From Hyphomicrobiales bacterium (GTDB lineage Bacteria > Pseudomonadota > Alphaproteobacteria > Rhizobiales > Beijerinckiaceae), in assembly GCA_019075905.1 (NCBI GenBank), contig JAGXAM010000003.1, forward strand, positions 168,282-232,281: a stretch of 64,000 nt of DNA, in the 5' to 3' direction. Shown piece after piece: positions 35,345 to 44,703 of the stretch (the first letter of the stretch is position 1; each line of letters opens with the position of its first letter). The notes beneath the pieces are model-generated. The model saw nothing but the letters and a program-made list of their open reading frames with translations. It was not told the DNA's origin and searched no databases. A program made the translations under genes and the position numbers.

Positions 35345-35427
35345 ACTTGCGCTGGCCACATGACCATTTTTGCGCCAATATCTGTTGCTAGCAGCACCTT
35401 TATCGCATCGAGGGATCTTTGGGCGAC

Positions 35428-36039
35428 ATGCTGAAATTCGTGATCTGCGGCCTTGTTGCCGGCGCGCTCATTGTCCCCGCCTGCGCGGCCGGGCCTTTCG
35501 ATGTCACCCCGTCGCTGCCGCAAGACACCACCTTTGCCCTGCCGCCGGCCGTCAGCCCGCAAAAGCCCGATCCCTGGAAGGGCCTGACCCTCGGCACCGA
35601 GGTTTTCGCGACCAGCGGCCTTGGCAAGGGCACGAGAAGCGGTTTCGGCGCCGCCGGTTTTGTCGGCTATGACCATGTTTTCGACAATCATGTCCTGCTC
35701 GGCCTGCGTGCCAGCGCCGGATATCTTCCCGGCATGATCCAGGGCGGCCCGGCCGGCTATAATTTCGGCATGCTCGATGCCAGGCTCGGCTACAACATGG
35801 GCCGCCTCACCCCCTGGGTGGCGCTCGGCGGCGGCATTGCCAAGGCCAGCCCGTTCGCGGCGACCGCGCCCGATGTCGACACATCCCTGAACAGCCTCTT
35901 TGCCGATTCGCACAAGGGCGCCACTTTCACCAGGGCCACCGCCGGCTTTGATTATGCCGTTTCCAGCAATCTCACTGTCGGCATGAGTGTCGGCGTGTTA
36001 CAATTTCATGGCAACGGGCTGGACCCTGCCAACCCATAG
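35428..36039 (+). CDS. Predicted outer-membrane beta-barrel protein
   Basis: Exported protein of 203 aa. A signal peptide ends near VPACAAG (residue about 20), followed by a Pro-rich stretch and alternating beta strands (AAGFVGYDHVFDNHVLLGLRA, GYNFGMLDARLGYNMGRLTP, RATAGFDYAVSSNLTVGM) typical of small OMP_b-brl barrels. It does not end in Phe but in DPANP, so the barrel terminus is unusual or the C-terminus extends past the last strand. Start ATG 35428; a TTG lies 9 bases upstream. It stands alone between the MfnF-like gene and pstS. Confidence 0.75.
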   Translation: MLKFVICGLVAGALIVPACAAGPFDVTPSLPQDTTFALPPAVSPQKPDPWKGLTLGTEVFATSGLGKGTRSGFGAAGFVGYDHVFDNHVLLGLRASAGYLPGMIQGGPAGYNFGMLDARLGYNMGRLTPWVALGGGIAKASPFAATAPDVDTSLNSLFADSHKGATFTRATAGFDYAVSSNLTVGMSVGVLQFHGNGLDPANP

Positions 36040-36072
36040 TCACAATTTCTCGTTTTAATTCATTGCGTTATG

Positions 36073-36101
36073 CTGTCATACAGACGCAATAAAACTGTCG
36101 C
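36073..36101 (+). promoter_or_regulatory. Pho box upstream of pstS
   Basis: CTGTCAT at 36073-36079, a degenerate ACGCAAT at 36084-36090, and CTGTCGC at 36095-36101 are spaced exactly 11 bp, one helical turn, as in tandem PhoB half-sites. It lies about 98 bases upstream of the pstS ATG. Control by the PhoB encoded at the end of the same operon is expected. Confidence 0.82.
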
Positions 36102-36198
36102 ACTCTCCTCATGCCGCTGCACTAGAACGACGGCGCGCTAAACGTGGGCCCTTTTCGGGATCACGCGGGCCGCGATCCATAACGAGGAGCACATCCAA

Positions 36199-37224
36199 AT
36201 GACACTTACAAAGTTCAGCCGCCTTGCGGTTGTTGCCGCGCTTGGCGTTGCGGCATTTCAGGTTGCGAAAGCTGACCAGATCACCGGCGCCGGCTCGACT
36301 TTCGGCACCCCGATCTACTCCGCCTGGGCCGCTGCCTACCAGAAGGTTTCCGGCAACGCGCTGAATTACCAGTCGATCGGCTCCGGCGGTGGCATTGCCC
36401 AGATCAAGGCCAACACCGTTACTTTCGGTGCTTCCGACATGCCGCTTACCCCCAAAGAGCTGGCGGCTGCTGACCTCGTGCAGTTCCCGACCGTCATCGG
36501 CGGCGCGATTCCCTCCGTCAACATCCCGGGCATTGGCCCCGGCGGCATGACACTCGATGGCGCCACCATCGCCAAGATCTACATAGGCGAAATCAAGAAC
36601 TGGAACGACCCGGCGATTGCCAAGCTCAACCCCGGCGTCAAGCTGCCGAACCTCGCCATCATCCCGGTGCACCGCGCCGATGGTTCAGGCACCACCTTCA
36701 TCTGGACTGACTATCTCTCCAAGGTCAGCCCGGAATTCAAGACCAAGATCGGCGAAGGCACGTCCGTGAACTTCCCGGTCGGCATCGGTGCCAAGGGCAA
36801 TGAAGGCGTCGCCGCCAACGTGCTCAACACCAAGGGCGCCATCGGCTATGTCGAATATGCCTATGTCACGCAGAACAAGATGGCCTACGCCAAGGTCATC
36901 AACGCTGCCGGCAAGGCCGCTTCGCCCAGCGCCGCCGCCTTCCAGGCTGCTGCCGCCAATGTCGATTGGTCCAAGTCGGATCATTACTATGTGATCCTGA
37001 CCAACGAACCGGGTGCCACCACCTGGCCGATCACCGGCGCTACCTTCATCCTGATGCACGGCACGCCGAAGGACAAAAAGGCCAGCGAGCAGGCCCTGAA
37101 ATACTTCGACTGGGGCTATCACCATGGCGGCGACATCGCCAAGAAGCTGTTCTACGTGATGCTGCCCCCGGTCACCGTCAAGCAGATCGAAGCCACCTGG
37201 GCTGCTGACATCCACACCAAGTAA
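36199..37224 (+). CDS. pstS: Phosphate ABC transporter substrate-binding protein PstS
   Basis: Periplasmic phosphate receptor of 341 aa. The signal peptide is cleaved near KADQ (residue about 25). The mature protein starts ITGAGSTFGTPIYSAW, and phosphate ligands lie in SIGSGGGIAQIK, FGASDMPLT and HRADGSGTTFIWTDYLS. GAGGAG is 10 bases before the ATG. It is first in the pstSCAB-phoU-phoB operon behind a Pho box, and a strong hairpin separates it from pstC, probably allowing higher PstS output. Confidence 0.97.
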   Translation: MTLTKFSRLAVVAALGVAAFQVAKADQITGAGSTFGTPIYSAWAAAYQKVSGNALNYQSIGSGGGIAQIKANTVTFGASDMPLTPKELAAADLVQFPTVIGGAIPSVNIPGIGPGGMTLDGATIAKIYIGEIKNWNDPAIAKLNPGVKLPNLAIIPVHRADGSGTTFIWTDYLSKVSPEFKTKIGEGTSVNFPVGIGAKGNEGVAANVLNTKGAIGYVEYAYVTQNKMAYAKVINAAGKAASPSAAAFQAAAANVDWSKSDHYYVILTNEPGATTWPITGATFILMHGTPKDKKASEQALKYFDWGYHHGGDIAKKLFYVMLPPVTVKQIEATWAADIHTK

Positions 37225-37232
37225 GCTGAGAC

Positions 37233-37264
37233 GACGGCCCCGCCCCTGTCGGGACGGGGCCGTC
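37233..37264 (+). other. Stem-loop between pstS and pstC
   Basis: A 10-bp GC-rich stem (GACGGCCCCG / CGGGGCCGTC) with a 12-nt loop lies 8 bases after the pstS stop, without a T-run. It is likely an mRNA stabiliser or partial attenuator that raises PstS relative to the permease genes. Confidence 0.7.
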
Positions 37265-37338
37265 CGCCATCTTGAATCGTCATCAAATGCGTGTCAGGCA
37301 TGCGTTTGACGGGTGCGAACAGGTCAGAGGATAGTCGG

Positions 37339-38337
37339 TTGGCCGTAATCACAATCAACAGCAGTGATGCTGGGCCAAAGGCGCTTGCATCGACCCGCGC
37401 CGCCGTCGTGCGCAGTTTTCGTCGTGGCGACAGGGCTTTCCGCCTGGTGACCTTTACCGCCGCCCTCAGCGTGCTGATCATCCTCTGCGGGGTCATGCTG
37501 TCGCTGCTGTTCGGGGCCTGGCCGGCGCTGCGCACCTTTGGCTTCGGCTTTTTCATTCACGCGACCTGGAATCCGGTCAAGGATGTTTTCGGCGCCCTCG
37601 CCGCCATTTATGGCACGCTGGTGACCTCCGTCCTCGCCATGCTTCTGGCTGTCCCCGTCAGTTTCGGCATTGCGGTGTTCCTCACCGAGCTTTGCCCCTG
37701 GTGGCTGCGGCGCCCGATCGGCATTGCCGTCGAGCTGCTGGCTGGCATCCCCTCGATCATTTATGGCATCTGGGGCCTGTTCGTGTTCCTGCCCTTCGTG
37801 CAGAGCTACATCCAGCCGTTCCTGATCAACCTTTTCGCGCCGGTTCCGGTGCTCAACGTCCTGTTTGCCGGCCCGCCCTATGGCATCGGCACCTTCAGCG
37901 CCGCCTTCATCCTGGCGATCATGGTGGTGCCCTTCATCACCGCCGTGACGCGCGATGTGTTCGAGACCGTGCCGGCGGTGCTGAAGGAAGCGGCCTATGG
38001 CATCGGCGCCACCAGACTTGAGGTGGTGCGCCGGGTCGTCGTCCCCTATACCCGCACCGGCCTTGTCGGCGGCGTCATGCTCGGCCTCGGCCGGGCGCTC
38101 GGCGAGACCATGGCTGTCACCTTCGTCATTGGCAATGCCCATGCGATTTCATCATCGCTGCTGGCGCCAGGCACCACCATTTCTGCGGTGATCGCCAATG
38201 AATTCAATGAGGCGACCGACCCGATGTATATTTCATCGCTGATCGCCCTTGGCCTGATCCTGTTCTTCATCACCTTCGTCGTCCTCGCCATCTCGCGGCT
38301 GCTGTTGATGCGCATTGAAAAAGCGGAGGCGAAATGA
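37339..38337 (+). CDS. pstC: Phosphate ABC transporter permease PstC
   Basis: Inner-membrane subunit of 332 aa with six helices and the BPD_transp_1 coupling loop ([21 protein letters not shown]). Typical features are [20 protein letters not shown] and [16 protein letters not shown]. The start is uncertain: TTG 37339 has AGAGGA six bases upstream and is preferred, while ATG 37300 would add 13 residues. Its stop overlaps the pstA start (ATGA). Confidence 0.95.
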   Translation: MAVITINSSDAGPKALASTRAAVVRSFRRGDRAFRLVTFTAALSVLIILCGVMLSLLFGAWPALRTFGFGFFIHATWNPVKDVFGALAAIYGTLVTSVLAMLLAVPVSFGIAVFLTELCPWWLRRPIGIAVELLAGIPSIIYGIWGLFVFLPFVQSYIQPFLINLFAPVPVLNVLFAGPPYGIGTFSAAFILAIMVVPFITAVTRDVFETVPAVLKEAAYGIGATRLEVVRRVVVPYTRTGLVGGVMLGLGRALGETMAVTFVIGNAHAISSSLLAPGTTISAVIANEFNEATDPMYISSLIALGLILFFITFVVLAISRLLLMRIEKAEAK

Positions 38338-39179
38338 ACCGCTCGCTGCGCACCCGCCGCCAGCTTTCCAGCCTGGTGATGATGACCCTGTCCGTAGGTG
38401 CCACGCTGTTCGGGCTCGGCTTTCTGGCAATGATCCTCGGCACCTTGATCTTCGAGGGGCTTGCAGGTCTTAAACTATCGATCTTCACGCAAATGACCCC
38501 GCCGCCGGGCAGCAAGGGCGGTCTGCTCAACGCCATTGCCGGATCGCTGGTCATGACCACGGGCGGTGTGGTGATCGGCGCGCCGATCGGCATGCTGGCC
38601 GGCATCTACATGGCCGAATACGGCCACGGCACCCGCTTCACCATAATCGTGCGCTTCATCAATGATATTTTGCTGAGCGCGCCCTCGATCATCATCGGCC
38701 TGTTCGTCTACGAGATTTACGTCGCCGAAGTGCACCATTTCTCTGGCGTTGCCGGCATTATCGCCCTCGCCATCATGGTGGTGCCGGTGGTGGTGCGCAC
38801 CACCGAGGACATGCTGCTGCTGGTGCCCGGCACCCTCAAGGAGGCCGCCGCCGCCATGGGCCTGCCGCGCTCGATCTTCATTCGCCGCATTGCCATGCGC
38901 GCCGCCCGCGCCGGACTGGTCACCGGTGTCCTGCTGGCGGTGGCGCGCGTCAGCGGCGAAACCGCGCCGCTGCTGTTCACGGCGCTTTCAAACCAGTTCT
39001 GGAGCTGGAACATCAACAGCCCGATCGCCAACCTGCCGATGGTCATCTTCAATTTCGCGCTGTCACCCTACAAGGACTGGCAGCAACTGGCCTGGACCGG
39101 CGCCCTTCTCATCACCTGCGCCGTGCTGGCGCTTTCCATAACGGCGCGAGTTCTCTCTGCGCAGGGAAACCGAAAATGA
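38334..39179 (+). CDS. pstA: Phosphate ABC transporter permease PstA
   Basis: Second permease subunit of 281 aa with six helices. It has [34 protein letters not shown] and the [17 protein letters not shown] coupling loop, and [15 protein letters not shown]. It overlaps pstC and pstB by four bases at each end, consistent with a tightly coupled complex with PstC and PstB. Confidence 0.97.
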   Translation: MNRSLRTRRQLSSLVMMTLSVGATLFGLGFLAMILGTLIFEGLAGLKLSIFTQMTPPPGSKGGLLNAIAGSLVMTTGGVVIGAPIGMLAGIYMAEYGHGTRFTIIVRFINDILLSAPSIIIGLFVYEIYVAEVHHFSGVAGIIALAIMVVPVVVRTTEDMLLLVPGTLKEAAAAMGLPRSIFIRRIAMRAARAGLVTGVLLAVARVSGETAPLLFTALSNQFWSWNINSPIANLPMVIFNFALSPYKDWQQLAWTGALLITCAVLALSITARVLSAQGNRK

Positions 39180-39949
39180 CCGCAGAACCTGCCCTCGTCC
39201 AGAAGGTCACCATCCGCGACCTCAAGTTCTTCTATGGCGATTCTCTGGCGCTGAAATCCATCAACCTGCCGCTCTACGAGCGTAAGGTCACCGCCTTCAT
39301 CGGCCCGTCCGGCTGTGGCAAGTCCACGCTGCTGCGCGTGCTCAACCGCATGTATGACCTCTACCCGCGCCAGCGGGCGGAAGGCGAAGTGCTGCTCGAT
39401 GGCGATGATATTCTGGCACCGACCACCGATATCAACCTTTTGCGCTCGCGCATCGGCATGGTGTTCCAGAAGCCGACGCCCTTCCCCATGTCGATTTACG
39501 ACAACATCGCCTTCGGCATCAAACTCTACGAGCGCCTGAGCAAGGCCGAGCTCGATAACCGCGTTGAGGGCGCCCTGCGCAGCGCGGCCCTGTGGGATGA
39601 GGTCAAGGACAAGTTGAAATCCTCCGGCCTCAGCCTGTCGGGCGGCCAGCAGCAACGCCTCTGCATCGCCCGCACCGTCGCCATCCAGCCGGAAGTGATC
39701 CTGCTCGATGAACCGGCTTCGGCCCTCGACCCGATTTCCACCGCCAAGATCGAGGAACTGATCGACGAATTGAGCTCGCGCTATACAATCGCGGTTGTGA
39801 CCCACAACATGCAGCAGGCGGCGCGCGTCTCCGATTACACCGCCTTCATGTATCTTGGCTCGCTGATCGAATTTGGTGAAACTCCGAAGATCTTCACTGC
39901 TCCGCAGCAGAAGCAGACGCAGGACTACATCACCGGCCGTTTCGGCTGA
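39176..39949 (+). CDS. pstB: Phosphate ABC transporter ATP-binding protein PstB
   Basis: ATPase of 257 aa. Walker A is GPSGCGKST, the Q-loop [16 protein letters not shown] is the PstB signature, the ABC motif is LSGGQQQRL, Walker B is [12 protein letters not shown], and the switch His lies in VVTHNMQQA. It starts within the pstA stop and is followed after 26 bases by phoU. Confidence 0.98.
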   Translation: MTAEPALVQKVTIRDLKFFYGDSLALKSINLPLYERKVTAFIGPSGCGKSTLLRVLNRMYDLYPRQRAEGEVLLDGDDILAPTTDINLLRSRIGMVFQKPTPFPMSIYDNIAFGIKLYERLSKAELDNRVEGALRSAALWDEVKDKLKSSGLSLSGGQQQRLCIARTVAIQPEVILLDEPASALDPISTAKIEELIDELSSRYTIAVVTHNMQQAARVSDYTAFMYLGSLIEFGETPKIFTAPQQKQTQDYITGRFG

Positions 39950-39975
39950 CGGCAGTTATAGGGAGATTGCTTCGC

Positions 39976-40680
39976 ATGGCAGAACATATCGTCCGCTCCT
40001 TCGACAATGAACTGGAAGTGCTTGGTCGCTCCATTGCCGAAATGGGTGGCCTCGCCGAAAAAATGCTGTCGGACGCGATGGAAGCCCTGTCCCGTCTCGA
40101 CACGGACCTCGCCCAGCACGTTGTCGCCACCGATCCGCGCCTCGATGCCTTGCAGCGCACCATCGAGGAACAGGCCATTCTCACTATTGCCCGGCGCCAG
40201 CCGATGGCGGTGGACCTGCGCGAAATCGTCGCCGCCATCCGGGTTTCCGGTGATCTCGAACGCGTCGGCGATCTCGCCAAGAACATCGCCAAGCGCGCCA
40301 TGAAAATCGCCGGCGAAGTGCGCATGCCACGCGCCCTCATCGGCCTGCGGCACATGAGCGACATGGCGGCCCTGCAACTGAAAGACGTGCTCGACGCCTA
40401 TGCCCAGCGCGACGAGGCCCGCGCCCGCGCCGTCTGGCTGCGCGACGGTGACCTCGATGCCCTGGATGATTCGGTATTCCGCGATTTGCTGACCTTCATG
40501 ATGGAAGATCCGCGCAACATCTCGTTTTGCACGCATTTGCTGTTCTGCTCGAAAAACATCGAGCGGGTCGGCGATCACGCCACCAACATCGCCGAAACGG
40601 TGGTCTATCTGGTGAGCGGCAACACCCTGCCGACCGAAAGGCCCAAGGGCCGCGGTGGCCTGCGCGGCGATCTCGGATGA
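39976..40680 (+). CDS. phoU: Phosphate signalling regulator PhoU
   Basis: Cytoplasmic adaptor of 234 aa that links Pst transport to the PhoR-PhoB system. Two three-helix PhoU repeats are seen, each with a metal-binding motif: DLERVGDLAKNIAKRA (about residue 96) and NIERVGDHATNIAE (near the C-terminus). ATG 39976 is preferred over an upstream TTG. AGGGAG precedes it. Its TGA overlaps the phoB ATG. Confidence 0.97.
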   Translation: MAEHIVRSFDNELEVLGRSIAEMGGLAEKMLSDAMEALSRLDTDLAQHVVATDPRLDALQRTIEEQAILTIARRQPMAVDLREIVAAIRVSGDLERVGDLAKNIAKRAMKIAGEVRMPRALIGLRHMSDMAALQLKDVLDAYAQRDEARARAVWLRDGDLDALDDSVFRDLLTFMMEDPRNISFCTHLLFCSKNIERVGDHATNIAETVVYLVSGNTLPTERPKGRGGLRGDLG

Positions 40681-41414
40681 GCATGGTCACCCCCGCCCCG
40701 CGCTCCAGCGCAACCTCGGCCCCGCGTGTGCTGGTGGTCGAGGATGAAGCCGCCCTGTCGCTGCTGCTGGCCTATAATCTCGAAGCCGAAGGCTATATCG
40801 TCGATCGCGTCGAAAATGGCGACGCGGTCGAACTCCAGCTCGCCGAAGTCCCGCCCGATCTGGTGATTCTCGACTGGATGCTGCCGGGGGTTTCGGGCCT
40901 TGAAATTTGCCGCCGCATGCGCGCCCGCGAGGCGACGCGGCAATTGCCGGTCATCATGCTGACCGCCCGCGGCGAGGAAAGCGAGAAAGTGCGCGGCCTC
41001 GCCGTCGGTGCCGATGATTATGTCGTCAAGCCTTTCTCGGTGCCTGAATTGATGGCGCGCGTGAAAGCCCTGCTGCGCCGCGCCCTGCCAGAACGCATCG
41101 CCGGCCAGCTCACCGCCGGTGATGTCGAACTAGACCGCGAGCGCCACCGCGTGCGCCGTGCCGGTCGCGACATTCATCTCGGACCGACCGAATACCGGCT
41201 TTTGGAATTCCTGCTCGAACGCAAGGGCCGGGTGTTCTCGCGCGGGCAATTGCTCGACCATGTCTGGGGGCAATCGGCCGAAATTGACGAGCGCACGGTC
41301 GATGTCCATGTCGGACGGCTGCGCAAGGCCCTGTCACGCGGGCGCGAGCCTGATCCGCTGCGCACCGTGCGCGGCGCCGGCTATGCCTTTGACGAAAGCT
41401 TCGGGCGCAGCTAG
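40677..41414 (+). CDS. phoB: Phosphate regulon response regulator PhoB
   Basis: OmpR/PhoB-type regulator of 245 aa. The receiver domain starts at VLVVEDEAA, with phospho-acceptor Asp66 ([10 protein letters not shown]), Thr/Ala at TARGEE and Lys118 (YVVKPFS). The winged-helix output domain has [20 protein letters not shown] and [14 protein letters not shown]. It should bind the Pho box before pstS. The cognate kinase phoR is not adjacent. It overlaps phoU by four bases. Confidence 0.96.
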   Translation: MSMVTPAPRSSATSAPRVLVVEDEAALSLLLAYNLEAEGYIVDRVENGDAVELQLAEVPPDLVILDWMLPGVSGLEICRRMRAREATRQLPVIMLTARGEESEKVRGLAVGADDYVVKPFSVPELMARVKALLRRALPERIAGQLTAGDVELDRERHRVRRAGRDIHLGPTEYRLLEFLLERKGRVFSRGQLLDHVWGQSAEIDERTVDVHVGRLRKALSRGREPDPLRTVRGAGYAFDESFGRS

Positions 41415-41482
41415 CCAGCCTTGAAGCCTGGCCATCGGGCGCTTACATGCATGCGGGCAACGTCCCTCATGCAAAGCTCCCC

Positions 41483-42052
41483 ATGCAAACTGAATCCTCC
41501 GCCAGCCTTTGGCACGCGACCACAATTCTCATGGTGCGCAAGGGCACCGAGACCGTCATTGGCGGCGATGGCCAGGTGTCGCTTGGCGCCACCATCATCA
41601 AGGGCAATGCCCGCAAGGTGCGCCGCCTCGCCAAGGGCGACGTGATTGCCGGTTTTGCCGGCGCCACGGCCGACGCCTTCACCCTGTTCGAGCGGCTTGA
41701 GGCCAAGCTGGAGCAATATCCCGGACAATTGATGCGTGCCAGCGTCGAACTTGCCAAGGATTGGCGCACCGATCGCTATTTGCGCCGTCTTGAAGCGATG
41801 ATGCTGGTGGCCGACAAGGTTTCGGCGCTGGTGCTGACCGGCACCGGCGACGTTCTCGAACCCGAAGCCAGCGAGCATGGCGCGGTCATGGGCATTGGCT
41901 CGGGTGGCAATTATGCGCTCGCCGCCGGGCGCGCCCTGCTTGAAACCCCGCTCGACGCCGAGGCCATCGTGCGGCGCTCGCTGAAAATAGCCGCCGACAT
42001 TTGCGTCTATACCAATCACAATCATGTCATCGAAAAAATCAGCCACGGCTGA
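41483..42052 (+). CDS. hslV: ATP-dependent protease peptidase subunit HslV
   Basis: Threonine peptidase of the HslVU complex, 189 aa. The propeptide is removed before the catalytic Thr of [11 protein letters not shown] (Thr at residue 13). [14 protein letters not shown] and [15 protein letters not shown] follow the family pattern. ATG 41483 gives a propeptide length like other rhizobial HslV; ATG 41447 is in frame but has no ribosome-binding site. hslU follows 13 bases later. Confidence 0.95.
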   Translation: MQTESSASLWHATTILMVRKGTETVIGGDGQVSLGATIIKGNARKVRRLAKGDVIAGFAGATADAFTLFERLEAKLEQYPGQLMRASVELAKDWRTDRYLRRLEAMMLVADKVSALVLTGTGDVLEPEASEHGAVMGIGSGGNYALAAGRALLETPLDAEAIVRRSLKIAADICVYTNHNHVIEKISHG

Positions 42053-42065
42053 ATCGGAAGTTTTT

Positions 42066-43370
42066 ATGAGTGATCTGTCCCCACGCGAAATCGTCTCTGA
42101 ACTCGACCGTCACATCGTTGGCCAGGGTGCTGCCAAGCGCGCCGCCGCCATCGCCCTGCGCAACCGCTGGCGGCGCCTGCGGCTCGAAGGGCAGATGCGC
42201 GAGGAAGTGCTGCCCAAAAACATTCTGATGATCGGCCCGACCGGCTGCGGCAAGACCGAGATTGCCCGCCGCCTGGCGCGTCTGGTCAATGCGCCCTTCA
42301 TCAAGGTCGAAGCCACCAAATTCACCGAGGTTGGCTATGTCGGGCGCGATGTCGAGCAGATCATCCGCGACCTTGTCGAGGTCGGCATCGCCCTGAAAAA
42401 AGAGGAAATGCGCCGCGAAGTGACCGCCAGGGCCGAGCTCGCCGCCGCGGAACGGGTTCTCGATGCGCTGGTTGGAGCCTCGGCCTCGCAAAACACCCGC
42501 GACAGTTTCCGGCGCAAGCTCAATGCCGGCGAACTCGACGACAAGGAAATCGAGATCGAGGTAGCGGCACCAGCATCGAACATGCCGATGTTTGAAATGC
42601 CGAGCATGCCCGGTGCCTCGTTCGGTGCCATCAATATCGGTGATTTCTTCAACCGCATAAGTGCGAAGACCAAAACCCGCCGCATCAGCGTCGCTGATGC
42701 CCACAAGCCGCTGGTGGCCGAGGAAAGCGACAAGCTGATCGATCAGGACGAGGTGGTGCGCGCCGCCCTTCATGAGGTCGAGAACAACGGCATCGTCTTT
42801 CTCGATGAAATCGACAAGATTTGCGCACGCGAGGGCCGCGGTGGCGGCGATGTCTCGCGCGAGGGCGTGCAGCGCGATTTGCTGCCCCTGATCGAGGGCA
42901 CGACGGTGGCGACCAAGCATGGCACGGTCAAGACCGACCATATCCTGTTCATCGCCTCGGGCGCCTTTCATGTCGCCAAACCCTCTGATCTGCTGCCGGA
43001 ATTGCAGGGTCGCCTGCCCATCAGGGTGGAATTGTCGCCGCTCAACGAGGATGATTTCCGCCGTATCCTGACCGAGACCGAAGCCAGCCTGATCAAACAA
43101 TATGTCGCCTTGCTGCAAACCGAGGGCGTGACGCTGGATTTCAGTGAAGATGCGGTGGCGGCCATTGCCCGCATTGCCGTCAAGGTCAATTCCACCGTCG
43201 AGAACATCGGCGCGCGGCGGCTGCAGACCGTGATGGAACGGGTGCTGGATGATGTCTCCTTCTCGGCACCGGACAATGCCAGTTCCATCATCAGGATTGA
43301 CGGCACCTTCGTGGATAAACACGTCGGCGATCTCGCCGATAATGCTGATCTCAGCCGGTTCATCCTGTGA
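42066..43370 (+). CDS. hslU: ATP-dependent protease ATPase subunit HslU
   Basis: AAA+ unfoldase of 434 aa partnering HslV. Walker [10 protein letters not shown], the pore motif GYVGRDVE, an I-domain (about residues 105-225), Walker [11 protein letters not shown] and sensor [11 protein letters not shown] are intact, and it ends LSRFIL as required to activate HslV. GGAAG lies five bases before ATG 42066. Confidence 0.97.
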   Translation: MSDLSPREIVSELDRHIVGQGAAKRAAAIALRNRWRRLRLEGQMREEVLPKNILMIGPTGCGKTEIARRLARLVNAPFIKVEATKFTEVGYVGRDVEQIIRDLVEVGIALKKEEMRREVTARAELAAAERVLDALVGASASQNTRDSFRRKLNAGELDDKEIEIEVAAPASNMPMFEMPSMPGASFGAINIGDFFNRISAKTKTRRISVADAHKPLVAEESDKLIDQDEVVRAALHEVENNGIVFLDEIDKICAREGRGGGDVSREGVQRDLLPLIEGTTVATKHGTVKTDHILFIASGAFHVAKPSDLLPELQGRLPIRVELSPLNEDDFRRILTETEASLIKQYVALLQTEGVTLDFSEDAVAAIARIAVKVNSTVENIGARRLQTVMERVLDDVSFSAPDNASSIIRIDGTFVDKHVGDLADNADLSRFIL

Positions 43371-43495
43371 CGCGCAAGGTGGCGGGGGCGAATTTGTGCC
43401 TTGATGACCGCCACCGGCGCCAACGGTAAGCTGATATTCAGATCAACAGGCCTACAATCCCGGGATTGCGAAATTCACGCCCCGGAACTGGTCTT

Positions 43496-43957
43496 ATGAC
43501 AAAATCCGCCTCCTTTGGCCTCTATTTTGTTGCCTGTGTTGCCGTATCATGCACTGCCCTTGCCGAACATGCCGAAGCCGGAATCTGGCCGGGCTGGTTG
43601 TCGGGCGGCCCGGCCCGGCATGTCACGATAAGGCCATCCCAGGCGCGCATGCAGCTCAAGACGGCGGCGACTACCTGGAAGGATGGCAGTTACCTGGGCC
43701 CGGTCATGCGGGCCTATTACGGCGTCGTGCAGGTCAAGGCCAACATTCTCCAGGGCCATCTGGTATCTGTCAATGTGCTGCGCTACCCGCACGACCGGCC
43801 CAACAGCCGCAGGATCAACCACCGCGCCCTGCCGCTTCTGCAGCGCGAGGTTATCAAGGCGCAGGGCACCCGGGTTGATATTGTTTCCGGTGCGACCCTG
43901 ACCAGCCGGGCCTATTTGCGCTCCTTGAGCAAGGCCCTGTCGCAAGCCAGCCAATGA
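43496..43957 (+). CDS. FMN-binding domain protein (covalent flavoprotein)
   Basis: Exported protein of 153 aa. The N-terminus has a signal-like hydrophobic run (residues 6-24) ending near ALAEHAEAG. An FMN_bind domain follows, with GSYLGPVMRAYYGVVQV and LVSVNVLRYPHDRPNS, and the flavinylation motif DIVSGATLTS, whose Thr is expected to carry phosphoester-linked FMN added by ApbE. It overlaps apbE by four bases and is presumably its substrate. It is first in a three-gene redox operon. Confidence 0.9.
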   Translation: MTKSASFGLYFVACVAVSCTALAEHAEAGIWPGWLSGGPARHVTIRPSQARMQLKTAATTWKDGSYLGPVMRAYYGVVQVKANILQGHLVSVNVLRYPHDRPNSRRINHRALPLLQREVIKAQGTRVDIVSGATLTSRAYLRSLSKALSQASQ

Positions 43958-44703
43958 CCATGCGGCGGCAAACCCGCCTGCTGATGGGCATGCCCGTCAC
44001 CCTCGCCCTCGCCGGCGGCCCGGCCGGGCTCATCGACGAAGTATTCGGCTGGTTCACCGCCGTCGACCAGCGCTTCAGCCTTTACCGGACTGACAGCGAA
44101 ATCAGTGCGCTGAACGCTGGGCGCCTGCCGCGAGCAGAGATCAGCCGCGACATGCGCGAGGTTCTGGAATGGGCGGACCGCACCCGGCGGGAGACCGACG
44201 GCTATTTCGACATTCGCCGCGCCGATGGCACGCTTGATCCCTCCGGGATCGTCAAGGGCTGGGCCGTGCTCAAGGCCGCCCGGCTGATCGAGGCGGCGGG
44301 GGTCGAGGATTATTTCGTCGATGGCGGCGGCGATATCCAGACCGGCGGCAAGAATGCTGACGGCCTCGACTGGGCCATTGGCATCCGCCATCCCTTCGAG
44401 GAAGATGCCATCGTCAAGGCCCTGAACCTCGCAGGGCGCGGCATTGCCACCTCGGGCAATTATGCGCGCGGCGATCATATTTATAATCCGCACAGCTATG
44501 CCAGCAAGGTCGACGAGATCGTCAGCCTCAGCGTCATTGCCAGCGACGTGCTCGAAGCCGATCGCTTTGCCACCGCGGCCTTCGCCATGGGGCGCGACGG
44601 TATTGGCTTCATCGAGGACATGCCCGGGCTCGAAGGTTATGCCATCGAAGCCAATGGAATGGCTACACAATCGAGCGGCTTTGGAGCTTTCGTAGTGCCA
44701 TGA
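43954..44703 (+). CDS. apbE: FAD:protein FMN transferase ApbE
   Basis: Flavin transferase of 249 aa, a short form (usual length 300-350). Core motifs are retained: FSLYRTDSEISALNAG, DPSGIVKGWAV, DYFVDGGGDIQTGG, GRGIATSGNYARG and the C-terminal ATAAFAMG. No signal peptide or lipobox is visible: the N-terminus begins TMRRQTRLLMGMPVTL, so the location is uncertain (cytoplasmic, or exported by another route). It overlaps the FMN_bind gene upstream and the NqrB-like gene downstream, four bases each. Confidence 0.92.
   Translation: MTMRRQTRLLMGMPVTLALAGGPAGLIDEVFGWFTAVDQRFSLYRTDSEISALNAGRLPRAEISRDMREVLEWADRTRRETDGYFDIRRADGTLDPSGIVKGWAVLKAARLIEAAGVEDYFVDGGGDIQTGGKNADGLDWAIGIRHPFEEDAIVKALNLAGRGIATSGNYARGDHIYNPHSYASKVDEIVSLSVIASDVLEADRFATAAFAMGRDGIGFIEDMPGLEGYAIEANGMATQSSGFGAFVVP

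Noticed and set aside
34268..35359. A long open minus-strand frame upstream of the HisA-like gene
   Set aside because: It is antisense to the MfnF-like gene over its whole length and resembles no protein; the GTG at 34267 with AGGAG is the real start.
37233..37264. Terminator after pstS
   Set aside because: The stem has no T-run and the operon continues with pstC; it fits an mRNA stabiliser or partial attenuator.
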